A DNA stretch of 64,000 nucleotides from Clostridia bacterium (GCA_017513525.1 JAFXFC010000004.1:19769-83768), one strand, 5' to 3'. Numbered from the stretch's first letter, positions 51,851 through 61,514 are shown. The notes: generated by a model not told the origin, from the sequence alone. Program-made: numbers and translations.

Positions 51851-54121
51851 TTATTTATTTTTCTTCTTTATTTTGTTGAGTTTTGCATTTATGGAAAGCA
51901 GCTCTTCTTTTGTAAAGAGGCTCTTTGCCATCATACAAACTCTCTTTATTGAGAAGCCCTTTAACATACCGATGGTATTTTTGTTTATCATCTTGGGGCT
52001 TACCTTCATTCCGTCTGTTGAGAAGCCTGCAACTTCACCGCCGCCTTCTTTGGACTTCATTTTTTTCATAAGTCCCATTACTACGGACAGAAGAACTATT
52101 TTACCCTTTGCAGTATCCCAGATATCTCCGATACTGTCGTTTATGGAAAGATATCCTGTGGGGGTGTCTATTTCAAACCAGTTGATAACAGCGCCCTCTT
52201 CCTTGAGAATATAATCCTCATTGGGAGTATCTACCTTACGGATAGCGGCTTCATCGGAAATATCACCCGCAACGGCACGAAGTGTTGTTTCACCCTCGTT
52301 TTTAACCTCAAAATAGAAGAAGGGATACTTACCTTTTTTCTGCTTGCCGACTGATACACCGTTTGCAAAAAGCTCAACCTCATCACAGTTTGAATATACT
52401 GTAACCTTTGTCTTATCTTCGGTTCTGTCTATATATCTCTTGGAGCAGATATGAACCATTTTTTCGGGATTGAGCCATGCTTTATAAGCATAGAAAGAGT
52501 CCTTCTTATACTTTCTGTCGAAGGTCACGAGTCCCTTATGGTTCATTCCGTCTTCACCGCCCTCGCTTCTTGCGTCAGCAGCAAAGTCGAACATATTCCA
52601 TACATGTGTAGCCCAAAGATATGGTCTTTCAATGATCTGCTTTATAAGCTCTTCATGATAGAAGGACTGATATTCTTCGGTATAGTCGCCCTGTGTGGGA
52701 GTTGATGTGTGCCAGTTGAGTGCTTCACAGCCGTACTCACTGATACCGATTGCCTTTTCAGGATACTTCTTATGGAAATCATCAAACCAAGGGCCGTTCA
52801 TATCTGTAGTTCCGCCATACCAGCCGAAATAGTGATTATATGAAAGAATATCTGATATATGCACATATTCACTGTCGATCTCAGCCATTGTTACGGCTGC
52901 GATGGTTGTAGGTCTTGTTTTGTCCATTTCATGGCAAAGGTCGTTGAGCATATGATGATTCTTAAGAAGGCTCGCATCAGCAGAACCGCCCATAGAAATT
53001 TCATTCGAAAGTCCCCATGTAACAATAGAGGGGTGATTGTAATTCTGAGCAATAAGCTCTGTCATCTGTGATTTTGTATTATCGAAGCCTTCGGGCATAT
53101 GTCTTGAAATATAAGGAATTTCTGCCCAGAGAACAAGTCCCGTTTCGTCACAAAGGTCATAGAAAACCTGTGAATGCTGATAGTGAGCAAGACGGATGGT
53201 CGTAGCGCCAACCTCCATAATAAGATCAAGATCTTCTTTATGATGCTCGGGAAGAAGTGCGTTACCGATACCGGGTCTGTCCTGATGACGGGAAACACCT
53301 CTTAAGGGATAGCTTTTACCGTTAAGGAAGAAGCCTTTTTCGGGATCAACCTTGAATGTACGGCAACCAAAACGGGCTGTAACCTTATCCTTTTCCTCGC
53401 CGTCTGCAATCAAAACTGCTTCAGCGGTATAAAGATAGGGATCAATTCTGCCGTTCCAGAGGTGAACATCCTTTATATCAAGTTCAGCTTCGGGATTTTT
53501 TCCCTTTTCGGTTTTTTCAGCTACCTTGTTTCCGTCAGCGTCATATACCGTAAATCTTACTTCGCCCTCACAGAAAGCCTGAATTTCAACCTCTGCATCC
53601 TTGCCTTCGATTTCGGGAGTAATTTTAATTCCGGGCGCACCGAAATAATCAAGATCAAAATGCTCTTTATTTACACTGATAATATTTACATCACGGTAGA
53701 TACCGCCGTAGAATGTAAAGTCTGCCATCTGAGGATATACGAAGTTATTGGGGCTGTTATCTGCTGTTACAACAAGAAGATTTTCGTCTTTTATATCTTC
53801 AGAAGCTATTTTTACTCTGAAGGTTGAATAGCCGCCATGGTGAGTTGTAAGCTTCTTACCGTTAAAGAAAACCTCTGCAGTTGAATTTACAGCCTGAAAT
53901 TCAATATAAGTAACTTCATTAAGGGTAAGCTCTTCTTTTGTAAGAGCTTTTACAAAATAACCCTTGGTTCTTCTGTAGTCATTACCGCCGTCCTGTCCGT
54001 CTTCACCGTTCCATGTATAGGGAAGGTCCAGTGAAGTCCATTCCGCAGGATAGCTTGCGGGAATTTCTTTTGCTTCAAGAGAAAATGCCCAGTTTTTGTT
54101 GATGTTAGTTACTGTTCTCAT
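51851..54121 (-). CDS. Glycoside hydrolase family 2 (beta-galactosidase or beta-glucuronidase type)
   Basis: 756 residues, no signal peptide. The GH2 sugar-binding domain (1-150) is followed by an immunoglobulin-like domain (155-255) and the TIM barrel from about 258: GFFLNGKSYPLRGVSRHQD (263-281), acid/base Glu374 in WGLSNEIS and nucleophile Glu462 in GISEYGCEA. A C-terminal beta domain follows, then about 100 residues ending in a Lys-rich tail (KTKEELL-type helix and IKKKNK). RHQDRPG is typical of beta-galactosidases of this size. It acts inside the cell. GGAGG precedes the ATG and the gene has its own promoter and terminator. Confidence 0.9.
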   Translation of the reverse strand: MRTVTNINKNWAFSLEAKEIPASYPAEWTSLDLPYTWNGEDGQDGGNDYRRTKGYFVKALTKEELTLNEVTYIEFQAVNSTAEVFFNGKKLTTHHGGYSTFRVKIASEDIKDENLLVVTADNSPNNFVYPQMADFTFYGGIYRDVNIISVNKEHFDLDYFGAPGIKITPEIEGKDAEVEIQAFCEGEVRFTVYDADGNKVAEKTEKGKNPEAELDIKDVHLWNGRIDPYLYTAEAVLIADGEEKDKVTARFGCRTFKVDPEKGFFLNGKSYPLRGVSRHQDRPGIGNALLPEHHKEDLDLIMEVGATTIRLAHYQHSQVFYDLCDETGLVLWAEIPYISRHMPEGFDNTKSQMTELIAQNYNHPSIVTWGLSNEISMGGSADASLLKNHHMLNDLCHEMDKTRPTTIAAVTMAEIDSEYVHISDILSYNHYFGWYGGTTDMNGPWFDDFHKKYPEKAIGISEYGCEALNWHTSTPTQGDYTEEYQSFYHEELIKQIIERPYLWATHVWNMFDFAADARSEGGEDGMNHKGLVTFDRKYKKDSFYAYKAWLNPEKMVHICSKRYIDRTEDKTKVTVYSNCDEVELFANGVSVGKQKKGKYPFFYFEVKNEGETTLRAVAGDISDEAAIRKVDTPNEDYILKEEGAVINWFEIDTPTGYLSINDSIGDIWDTAKGKIVLLSVVMGLMKKMKSKEGGGEVAGFSTDGMKVSPKMINKNTIGMLKGFSIKRVCMMAKSLFTKEELLSINAKLNKIKKKNK

Positions 54122-54189
54122 AATTTTCCTCCGATGTTATCTTCATATTTCAGGTAATACATAAATACTTCCTAAATATTTCCGATTAT

Positions 54190-54218
54190 ATAATACATAA
54201 AAAGTACCAAAAATGCAA
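54190..54218 (-). promoter_or_regulatory. Promoter of the GH2 gene
   Basis: On the minus strand, TTGCAT (54213-54218), 17-bp spacer, TATTAT (54190-54195). Confidence 0.6.
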
Positions 54219-54223
54219 GAACA

Positions 54224-54256
54224 TAAAAAATATCCCTGCAAATTTTTGCAGGGATA
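54224..54256 (-). terminator. Terminator of the SulP gene
   Basis: A near-perfect hairpin (TATCCCTGCAAA at 54231-54242 with TTTGCAGGGATA, ending 54256) has a T run on the minus strand. Confidence 0.85.
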
Positions 54257-54260
54257 AATC

Positions 54261-55913
54261 TCATTTTCTTGTTTTAACAGAAAGTATTTCCTCAGCACGG
54301 CAAAGTGCTTCATCTATGTTTTTACAGATATTCTCTTCTCCGATTTCCTCTGACATACCGGATTTTACCAGTGTTTTCATAGGCTGTTCATTTACATGAG
54401 AGAGAATAAGGGTCTTTCCGCTCTTTTTGCAGAGCTTTATTATTGATTCAAAGCTGTGTATACCCGTAGCATCTATTGCAGGAACGCTTCTCATGCGAAG
54501 AACCAGAACATCCTTTTTACCGCTTTTTATTACATCTGCAATTTTATTTGAAACACCGAAAAAGATAGGGCCTGTTATTTCAAATACCATAGCACCATCG
54601 GGAACCTTTTTAAGCCTTATATGCTCAGTGTCCGTCTTTTCGTCTATTTCTTTCCAGCCGTATGCATCAGTCACATCACTCATTCTCTTCATAAAGAGAA
54701 CAGTTGCAAGAATGATTCCCACTATTATAGCAACAACGAGGTCAAATATAACCGTAAGCAAGAATGTGACGACAAGTACAAGTGTATCACTTTTGGGAGC
54801 ACGCTTAATTATAGAAACGAATTCCCTCCATTCGCTCATATTGTATGCAACAACAAAGAGTATTGCAGCAATTGTGGGCATGGGAATAAGTGCCGCATAG
54901 GGCATTAAAACTACGAGCACCAATAAAAGCACTACAGCATGGACCATACCTGCAATGGGGGTTCTTCCGCCGTTTTTGATATTAGCGGCTGTTCGTGCAA
55001 TTGCACCTGTTGCAGGTATTCCGCCGAAAAGAGCGGAAGCGATATTACCTGCACCCTGTGCAATAAGCTCCATATTTGAATTGTGACGGCTGCCTGTCAT
55101 ACCGTCTGCAACAACACAGCTGAGAAGTGATTCAACTGCCGCAAGTACAGCAATTGTAAATGCATCGGGGATAATTGCTTTCACGGTTTCCAAGGAAAAT
55201 TCAGGAATCGAGGGCATGGGAAGTGCCGAAGAAATAGTATAAAGAGAGCCTATGGTATTTACATTCATATTAAATATCTTCACAAGCGCGGCACTGATTA
55301 TTATTGCAAAAATTGAAGGCGGGATCTTTTTGATAAATTTCGGAAAAACAACGAGCACCGCAAGGGAAACAGCACCTATTATAAAGGCTTCAAAATTAAA
55401 GGTATGAAACTGATGAATTACTTCTTCAACCTTTTCCACTGTTTCAATGGGAGAATTCTGAAAGGTAAGACCGAAGAAATCCTTTAACTGTCCGATAACG
55501 AGAGTGATTGCAATACCTGTTGTAAAGCCTGTCGTAATTGTGTAGGGTATGTATTTTATTAAGCTGCCGAGCTTAAAAACACCCATAAGAATTAAAAGAA
55601 TACCCGCAATTATTGTTGCAAGAACAAGTCCCGAAAAACCGTTTTTTGCAACTATTCCTGCAACTATAGTTGCAAAAGCAGCAGTGGGTCCTGCTATCTG
55701 CACTCTTGAACCGCCTAAGAAAGAAATCACAAAGCCTGCAATTATTGCAGTATAAAGTCCCTGTTCGGGAGTAACTCCCGATGCAAGAGCGAGAGCAATG
55801 GATAAAGGAAGCGCAATAATTGCGACTATAACACCCGCAGTAAGATCTTTTATCAGCTGTGCCTTAGTATAACCTTTCATTACAGAAAACAGCTTCGGCT
55901 GTAATTTATTCAT
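54261..55913 (-). CDS. SulP-family inorganic anion transporter with STAS domain
   Basis: 550 residues. A membrane domain of about 10-14 helices (1-400) begins KDLTAGVIVAIIALPLSIALALASGVTPEQGLYTAIIAGF, the SulP signature region, with GPTAAF and GGIPATGAIARTAANIKNGGRTPIAG. A C-terminal STAS domain (about 430-545) contains VLRMRSVPAIDATGIHSFESI. It transports sulfate, bicarbonate or other anions, with STAS mediating regulation or partner binding. It has its own promoter and terminator and no neighbours of related function. Confidence 0.92.
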   Translation of the reverse strand: MNKLQPKLFSVMKGYTKAQLIKDLTAGVIVAIIALPLSIALALASGVTPEQGLYTAIIAGFVISFLGGSRVQIAGPTAAFATIVAGIVAKNGFSGLVLATIIAGILLILMGVFKLGSLIKYIPYTITTGFTTGIAITLVIGQLKDFFGLTFQNSPIETVEKVEEVIHQFHTFNFEAFIIGAVSLAVLVVFPKFIKKIPPSIFAIIISAALVKIFNMNVNTIGSLYTISSALPMPSIPEFSLETVKAIIPDAFTIAVLAAVESLLSCVVADGMTGSRHNSNMELIAQGAGNIASALFGGIPATGAIARTAANIKNGGRTPIAGMVHAVVLLLVLVVLMPYAALIPMPTIAAILFVVAYNMSEWREFVSIIKRAPKSDTLVLVVTFLLTVIFDLVVAIIVGIILATVLFMKRMSDVTDAYGWKEIDEKTDTEHIRLKKVPDGAMVFEITGPIFFGVSNKIADVIKSGKKDVLVLRMRSVPAIDATGIHSFESIIKLCKKSGKTLILSHVNEQPMKTLVKSGMSEEIGEENICKNIDEALCRAEEILSVKTRK

Positions 55914-55947
55914 AATGTTACCCCTTTTTGTTCTTAATTCCGAAACA

Positions 55948-55976
55948 ATTATAGTACCATTATTTTACTCTTGCAA
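55948..55976 (-). promoter_or_regulatory. Promoter of the SulP gene
   Basis: On the minus strand, TTGCAA (55971-55976), 17-bp spacer, TATAAT (55948-55953). Confidence 0.75.
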
Positions 55977-56061
55977 GAAAAAACGCAGCATTTTGTTGTT
56001 TTCTATGTTTTGTTAAAAACATACAATATTTAATAAGCATTTCTGTGCATTATTGACACAC

Positions 56062-56094
56062 AAAAAGCACCCATCGTTACGATGAGTGCTTTTT
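56062..56094 (-). terminator. Terminator of the secreted hydrolase gene
   Basis: A 15-position stem (56062-56076 with 56080-56094, one G-U pair) has a 3-nt loop, flanked by A and T tracts. Confidence 0.88.
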
Positions 56095-56098
56095 GTGT

Positions 56099-57871
56099 TT
56101 ATTTGGAATTTAATGTTTCGTAAATACTGTTTACAACCTGATTCAGGCTTTTTGTAATCAGCGTTAATGCGTTTTCGAAGATGCCGGGAGAAGTATCTTC
56201 AATGACACCGGCTTTTACCAGAGAAACTCTGAAATTTTCGACTGCTTCATTCCATTTTGCGGTGTTTACTATTGTTTCACCGAGCTGTTTATCAATCTCT
56301 GCTTTTGCCTTTTCAACAGCTTCAATTTTCTGAGCTGAAATACCTGATTTATCAGCATTCTCCCATGAAAGAAGGTATTCTTTTACCGTGTTTGTAAGTC
56401 TTCCTTCGTTGAACTGAGGATATTTTTCGGGATTTGAATAAACATTAACCATGTTGTTATCTGTCATAATATCAAATGCCATTTTAAGAACAACATCGTT
56501 ATTGGGAAGCTTTTCATGATCCTGATTCTTAATATACCATGTGGTGCAAGGAAGAAGTCCTGTTGTAGCATCTACGGTATTATCGGGAGAAATGTGGTTA
56601 TGAGTGGGATCTGAGCAATTTGTTCCGGCTGCAACATAACCGTCACCGAGAGTCTTACCTACATCTGCAAAGGTGGAGCCCATTGATGCGGAAGTTGCAT
56701 GAACAATCCCGTCACCGTTTGTCTTGTTCCAATCTCTGCAAAGGGGGAACATTCCGCCGCCGTAGCAGCATATATCATAAACTTTACAGCCTGTAGCCAT
56801 AAGATTGGAAAGATTTTCTGCAAAATTTGCTCTTGAATTCATAAAATAATCTACTTTTTCACGGATAAGAGTGTATTCATCTGTTTCAAGCCATTTTGCT
56901 CTTGCTTCCTTATAATAGTCAGTGGGACAAAGAGCCCAGATTATGGAAGTTGAACGAACACCTGCTTCAACAACACCTTCGGCAAGTGCAGCCAAAGCAT
57001 CTTTCAAAAGCCAGGAAGGAAGAATTCGAAGCACAATATTGATTATATATGCGAGATACGAATCACCTAAAAGCTTAACAAGAAGATCCTCATAAAGCAC
57101 CTTATCGTCATAAATAACACTTAAATTGCCTGTAAGAATATCTCCGATGATATCTGAGCCGTCTATTGCGGGAACAACAAACTCTACCTTATTCATTATT
57201 TCATAATCTTCGGGATAGGTTTCAAGGTAATTTACACCTATAGTTCCGCCAAGACTTATAAAGCAGAGATTCACTTTTTCTGCCTTTGTCTGTTCAAGCA
57301 CAACTTCATGAATATAATAATTGAGTTTTTCGGTTTCACCTATAATATCACCGAAAGAATCATAACCGAAATAATAAACATTATCTCCGCCCACTATATC
57401 AACAAGTCCCTGCAACGGCAGAAGATTATAATAATATTCACGAAGCTCCTCACTCATTTTTCCCATGGGATATTCATAGCACGGAACTTCTATAGGAAGA
57501 TCGTAATTACCCTCATTATCCTTATGAATGATAGGAAGTCCCTCATAAGCGCCTCGTTTCATAGCATCGGTAAGTCCGATATCCTGCTTTAAGAAAGCGG
57601 AAAGAAGAAGCGGAAAAAGAGCTTCCTTGACAAGTCCCATAATGTCAAGCTTCAGCGGCCAGCCTGTGATATATGCTCCGTTTTCATCAACTGCCCATTC
57701 ACCGTTATCGTCAAGCAAATATGTATCATTCTGACTCATACCGTGAACGATAATAACGGGAGTTTCTCTGTCATAATCGGCAACATATCCGTTTTCACTT
57801 GCAGATGCACTTACACTTACAACTGAAAACAACATTGTAAGCACTAACACCAAACTTATTAACTTTTTCAT
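56099..57871 (-). CDS. Secreted alpha/beta hydrolase, lipase-like
   Basis: 590 residues. A signal peptide ends near residue 24 (SVSASAS). The oxyanion strand ETPVIIVHGMS is at 36-46 and the probable nucleophile elbow VNLCFISLGGTIG at 200-212 with Ser206; the usual GxSxG is here FxSxG, with the following Gly-Gly kept. An Asp/His pair could come from NKTNGDGIVHATSA (GDGIVH-type) or KNQDHEKLP. The fold looks like LCAT/PGAP1-type lipases, with a large insert (220-330) as a lid. The last 100 residues are helical. It probably acts on lipids or esters outside the cell; substrate unknown. Confidence 0.75.
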   Translation of the reverse strand: MKKLISLVLVLTMLFSVVSVSASASENGYVADYDRETPVIIVHGMSQNDTYLLDDNGEWAVDENGAYITGWPLKLDIMGLVKEALFPLLLSAFLKQDIGLTDAMKRGAYEGLPIIHKDNEGNYDLPIEVPCYEYPMGKMSEELREYYYNLLPLQGLVDIVGGDNVYYFGYDSFGDIIGETEKLNYYIHEVVLEQTKAEKVNLCFISLGGTIGVNYLETYPEDYEIMNKVEFVVPAIDGSDIIGDILTGNLSVIYDDKVLYEDLLVKLLGDSYLAYIINIVLRILPSWLLKDALAALAEGVVEAGVRSTSIIWALCPTDYYKEARAKWLETDEYTLIREKVDYFMNSRANFAENLSNLMATGCKVYDICCYGGGMFPLCRDWNKTNGDGIVHATSASMGSTFADVGKTLGDGYVAAGTNCSDPTHNHISPDNTVDATTGLLPCTTWYIKNQDHEKLPNNDVVLKMAFDIMTDNNMVNVYSNPEKYPQFNEGRLTNTVKEYLLSWENADKSGISAQKIEAVEKAKAEIDKQLGETIVNTAKWNEAVENFRVSLVKAGVIEDTSPGIFENALTLITKSLNQVVNSIYETLNSK

Positions 57872-58019
57872 TTAAATATATCTCCTTTCAGATCTATTTA
57901 TATAAAATCATATCACAGCTGTTAAATTATCTCAATACAAATTCAATTATTTGTAAAAAAACTTTATTTTAGCAGATTTCTGTATTATAATAATAAAAAA
58001 ATTTATAGGAGCTGATACA

Positions 58020-59696
58020 GTGCAAAATATTATATCATTTTTTATTAGTATAGCTGTTTTCTTTTTCAATCTCACGGCATCCAATGTTCCTGAAGCAAAA
58101 TCTCAGGACAATTTCACGGAGCTTTCTGACATCTTTGAAGAATACACAATAGGAGAAACAGTATATATTCTCAATTCCTCTACCTTTACATCCCAAAACG
58201 ACAGGTTTACGGCAATAGCTCTTCAGGGGCTTGTTGCAAAGGTAAGTCCTCAGATATTTGTGACCTCGAGCTCACTTGACGAAACATATATAAAGGCAAT
58301 TGAAGAGACGGGCACAGAGATATCCCGCTCTGACGAAAATGGAAATCTATGGACACTTGAAACACTTATAACAAAATTCAAGTCATACATAAAAGACGGC
58401 GGATATATCCTTTACTGTGCTGACGAGAGTAACAAGGGGCTCAATATTGCAACAAACTATGCCACATTAAACGGTTGGCTCCCCGTTCCCGAAGAGTTGG
58501 AAGATATGGCAATTAACGCAGGGCTTACGATGAAAAAAGATATTTCCGAGGATAAATATTCAGCATATTACCAATGGAAATTCTTCGAAAAGAACAAACA
58601 GAATTTCAGCAAAGCTGCCGTCATTCATCAGTCACAGGAAATAACGGGCCTGAGAGATCTGGCGATCCAACAAGGATTTTACGTTTTCTTCACTGATGAT
58701 GATATAATTTCAGAGCTTCTTTTCAGAAGAAGAGTTCTGAATTATTTCGGTGATAACACTCACATTCTCGGTTGGGTAAAATATGAAGTAGCATTTGTAG
58801 ACAGCGCCTCAAAAGCAGGAAACATGATATCACCCTCCGATCACTCCCATAATAACAGTATCTTAGCATCTATCACCTGTGATATACCCGAACAGAAAAC
58901 AACCAAAAACACTTACACCGATGAAACAAAGCACTACACGGCACTCGTTATGAGTGACGGCGACAATATGCAGTGGATACAAAACGGATATTCCGAGTAT
59001 TTCGGCAAATTAGCACTTGAGGATAATTTCCCTATGACCTGGTCATTCCCGCCAATACTTCAGGACTTCTCCCCCGTTACGGCAAAGACTATGTATGAAG
59101 CTGCTTCAGACAGAGACTATTTTATGGCAGGTGTTTCGGGAGCAGGATATATGCACCCCACTCAGTATCCGAGAAAGGCTCTTATAGAATTTACCGATAA
59201 AACAGCTGCCGCTATGGCAAAAAGTGATATGGAATATGTGCAGATACTTGATGATACTCCCGAAAATGAACTCGATGAAGTAAAGCTTATAAACTCCCTG
59301 AAGTATTACACAAGATATGATAACATCAAAGGCGGCATAATAAGCCTTGATCCCGCGAGATACGCAGGCGGAGAAGGGCGGATATACTTTGTTGACGATA
59401 AACCGTTTTTAACATACCGCCTTTCGCTCTGGCACCCTACAGGTGAAAAACAGAATGTTACTACCGAATGGCTTGACGAACAAGCAGATATAGTAAATTC
59501 ATATCCCTCTGACGTTCACTCAATCAACGGCTACTCTGTAATAAACATTCATCCATGGTCAATAAGCACTGAGAGCCTCAGTTATTTCGCAAGTCAGCTT
59601 GACGATGATGTTGTTCTCATTACATTAGAAGAGCTTATGGATATGATAAACGCAAATATTCCGCACGAAAATGCGAAGATTTCAATTGAACAATAA
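58020..59696 (+). CDS. GxGYxYP-family protein (putative glycoside hydrolase)
   Basis: 558 residues from a GTG with AGGAG 8 nt upstream. A signal peptide or anchor covers residues 1-21. The N-terminal domain (40-270) has the pattern NRFTAIALQGLVA-like (DRFTAIALQGLVAKVSPQIF), and the C-terminal domain has TALVMSDGDNMQW (about 303-315) and the family motif at 374-380, GAGYMHP, in place of GxGYxYP, so one Tyr is His. The family is widespread in gut Bacteroidetes and Firmicutes and is thought to act on glycans, but no activity is established. It is divergent from the lipase-like gene, with 148 bp between. Confidence 0.82.
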   Translation: MQNIISFFISIAVFFFNLTASNVPEAKSQDNFTELSDIFEEYTIGETVYILNSSTFTSQNDRFTAIALQGLVAKVSPQIFVTSSSLDETYIKAIEETGTEISRSDENGNLWTLETLITKFKSYIKDGGYILYCADESNKGLNIATNYATLNGWLPVPEELEDMAINAGLTMKKDISEDKYSAYYQWKFFEKNKQNFSKAAVIHQSQEITGLRDLAIQQGFYVFFTDDDIISELLFRRRVLNYFGDNTHILGWVKYEVAFVDSASKAGNMISPSDHSHNNSILASITCDIPEQKTTKNTYTDETKHYTALVMSDGDNMQWIQNGYSEYFGKLALEDNFPMTWSFPPILQDFSPVTAKTMYEAASDRDYFMAGVSGAGYMHPTQYPRKALIEFTDKTAAAMAKSDMEYVQILDDTPENELDEVKLINSLKYYTRYDNIKGGIISLDPARYAGGEGRIYFVDDKPFLTYRLSLWHPTGEKQNVTTEWLDEQADIVNSYPSDVHSINGYSVINIHPWSISTESLSYFASQLDDDVVLITLEELMDMINANIPHENAKISIEQ

Positions 59697-59702
59697 ATGT
59701 TA

Positions 59703-59731
59703 CAGGGCGGCTCCAACAAGGAACCGCCCTG
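59703..59731. terminator. Hairpin between convergent genes
   Basis: CAGGGCGG-C-TCC (59703-59714) pairs with GGA-A-CCGCCCTG (59720-59731). No strong T tract follows, so termination is likely but weaker. Confidence 0.65.
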
Positions 59732-59752
59732 ATATTAATTATATTCTGTTAA

Positions 59753-60688
59753 TTAATAAGCGATAGTGTATTTAGGCTGGAAGAGAAGACCGATATCACA
59801 GTTCTGAACCTTGATGAAACCGAGAGCTGTAACCTGATCGAAGTGAAGGATACAGGGAGAATTAAATTCAAAATCAGTGATTCTGCCGGTAGCTTTATCA
59901 ACCTTAACTGTTGTTGTGCAGGTTGCATACCATGCATGAAGACCGTCAAACTTAACTACGCCTGCTGCAGCACTTGAAACATCCTCAGGATCAAGAAGAG
60001 GTCCTATTGAACCTGCAGAACCTGTGAGAGGCTTGGAGTCAACTTCGTAATTATCATCTGTACCTGTAGATTTGAGAACGATTTCATAGTAGTCACCCTT
60101 ATCTGTGCAGGTTGCAGAAGAAAGAAGAGAAGGATCAATATTTATTGTTGTATGACCTTCGGGAGGAAGATCAGCAACAGTAAATGCTACCTGTTCGGTA
60201 TTTTCCTTCATGAACTGAGTCATAAGAGATGAAGCAAGACCCTGAAGAGTAGAATTGTTATTGATGTTAAGAATGCCCTTATAGTTTGTTGTGTTATCAT
60301 ATGTTCTTGTAACAGACTTTGCTTCTGTTGCCATCTTGTTATAAGCATCACAATAATACTTTATAACTTCTTCCTTAGATGAGGGCATACCTGTTGAAGC
60401 GGCGGGAGCCTGTGTTGTTTCTTCAGGTGTTGTCTGAACAGGAGCCTGAGTTGTTACTTCAGGTGTTGTCTGCACGGGAGCCTGTGTTGTAGCTTCGGGT
60501 GTTGTTTGCACAGGAGCCTGTGTAGTAGCTTCAGGTGTTGTCTGAGAGGGAGCAGTATCAGTATTAGCACCTGTGTTTACTGCAGGAACATTGCCTACGG
60601 GAATTACAAGCTCAATTGTAGTACAAGCAGAGCAAGTAAATACCATGATAACCATAAGCGCTAAAGCGAGAATTTTCTTTGCGTTCAT
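59753..60688 (-). CDS. Lipoprotein with QTTPEATTQAPV tandem repeats
   Basis: 311 residues. The lipoprotein signal ends at TCSAC (Cys22). Residues 49-96 are four 12-residue repeats of QTTPEATTQAPV type, forming a Thr/Pro stalk suited to O-glycosylation. The C-terminal domain (about 103-311) begins SSKEEVIKYYCDAYNKMATEA and has KVDKATGRITDFEFNSPCIL; it looks like a beta-rich clostridial surface domain with two Cys pairs possible, family not recognised. It should stand off the cell surface on the stalk. The gene faces the GxGYxYP gene. Confidence 0.75.
   Translation of the reverse strand: MNAKKILALALMVIMVFTCSACTTIELVIPVGNVPAVNTGANTDTAPSQTTPEATTQAPVQTTPEATTQAPVQTTPEVTTQAPVQTTPEETTQAPAASTGMPSSKEEVIKYYCDAYNKMATEAKSVTRTYDNTTNYKGILNINNNSTLQGLASSLMTQFMKENTEQVAFTVADLPPEGHTTINIDPSLLSSATCTDKGDYYEIVLKSTGTDDNYEVDSKPLTGSAGSIGPLLDPEDVSSAAAGVVKFDGLHAWYATCTTTVKVDKATGRITDFEFNSPCILHFDQVTALGFIKVQNCDIGLLFQPKYTIAY
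60401..60544 (-). repeat. 36-bp tandem repeat, four copies, inside the lipoprotein gene
   Basis: The four units encode the QTTPEATTQAPV repeats (residues 49-96). They differ by a few silent and missense bases (Ala, Val or Glu at position 6; last unit ends APA). Copy number is likely to vary by slippage. Confidence 0.85.
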
Positions 60689-60847
60689 TTTTCTTACCTC
60701 CGGAAAATTAATCAGTATATTTCATACATCGTATATAATAATGTTTTTAAGCGTATTTTGTCAATAGAAAAATATTAATAAGGTGTATATTTTTCGACAA
60801 TGTTACCGTTTAAGCAGTGCAAATCAGTGATATTTTGGAATTCACTC

Positions 60848-60876
60848 TTGATTTTCATTCAAAAGCGCATTATAAT
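60848..60876 (+). promoter_or_regulatory. Promoter of the small secreted protein gene
   Basis: TTGATT (60848-60853), 17-bp spacer, TATAAT (60871-60876), 37 bp before the ATG. Confidence 0.8.
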
Positions 60877-60913
60877 AACTGTGTATAATTCATTTTTGAA
60901 AGGATTGACTCCC

Positions 60914-61399
60914 ATGAAAAAAATTCTCGCAATAATTCTTGCGGTAATTACCGCATTTTCCTGCCTCTCTCTTGTTGCTTTTGCAGAAGATGATGCTTAT
61001 ACTGATTCCTATTTCGTTGCAGTCGTACCCGAATGTCAGGGTATGCTTGCTATCACAAGTCTTTCAGGCTCAAGCTATGTAATCAATGGCGGTACATTCC
61101 GGTTTACGGCAGAAGCCATCAACGATTATGCTTTCGATCAGACAACAGTTTTGTTTGTTGCAAATACTCACTATGAACTTGATGTTATTAACAGTGTTAT
61201 TAACGGCGAAGAAACTGAATACGGATATATCATTTATCCGGACGCAAACGGTGTGTATACTATCGAAAATGTAACTGAGAACCTTTATATTTATGCTGCA
61301 AATCTCCATCCCGTCACCTTTGCAGGTCTCAAAGACTTCCTTATGAATTTTGTATATTTCTTCGTTAACCTGATCAAGTGGTTCTTTGGTCTTGTATAA
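60914..61399 (+). CDS. Small secreted protein with hydrophobic C-terminal helix
   Basis: 161 residues from the ATG at 60914 (AAAGGA about 10 nt upstream); the open frame upstream contains the promoter. A signal peptide ends at AFAE (residue 23-24). The mature part (about 25-130) is beta-rich with repeated Tyr and Gly (SLSGSSYVINGGTFRFTAEA, YGYIIYPDANGVYTIENV), like a single Ig/FIVAR-style domain. The last 24 residues (GLKDFLMNFVYFFVNLIKWF plus FGLV) form an aromatic hydrophobic helix. That tail style is found in many clostridial secreted proteins and could bind membrane. Function unknown. Confidence 0.75.
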   Translation: MKKILAIILAVITAFSCLSLVAFAEDDAYTDSYFVAVVPECQGMLAITSLSGSSYVINGGTFRFTAEAINDYAFDQTTVLFVANTHYELDVINSVINGEETEYGYIIYPDANGVYTIENVTENLYIYAANLHPVTFAGLKDFLMNFVYFFVNLIKWFFGLV

Positions 61400-61410
61400 A
61401 TTTTAAATTA

Positions 61411-61441
61411 AAGGGGCTGTGTAAAAACAGTCCCTTTTTTT
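61411..61441 (+). terminator. Terminator of the small secreted protein gene
   Basis: AAGGGGCTGT (61411-61420) pairs with ACAGTCCCTT (61427-61436, one G-U pair), followed by six or seven T. Confidence 0.85.
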
Positions 61442-61514
61442 GTATTTTACAATATATTATATATGTTACACAAAAAAAACTTTCCAAATTCCGTCAATTT
61501 ATCAAAAAATTGAC

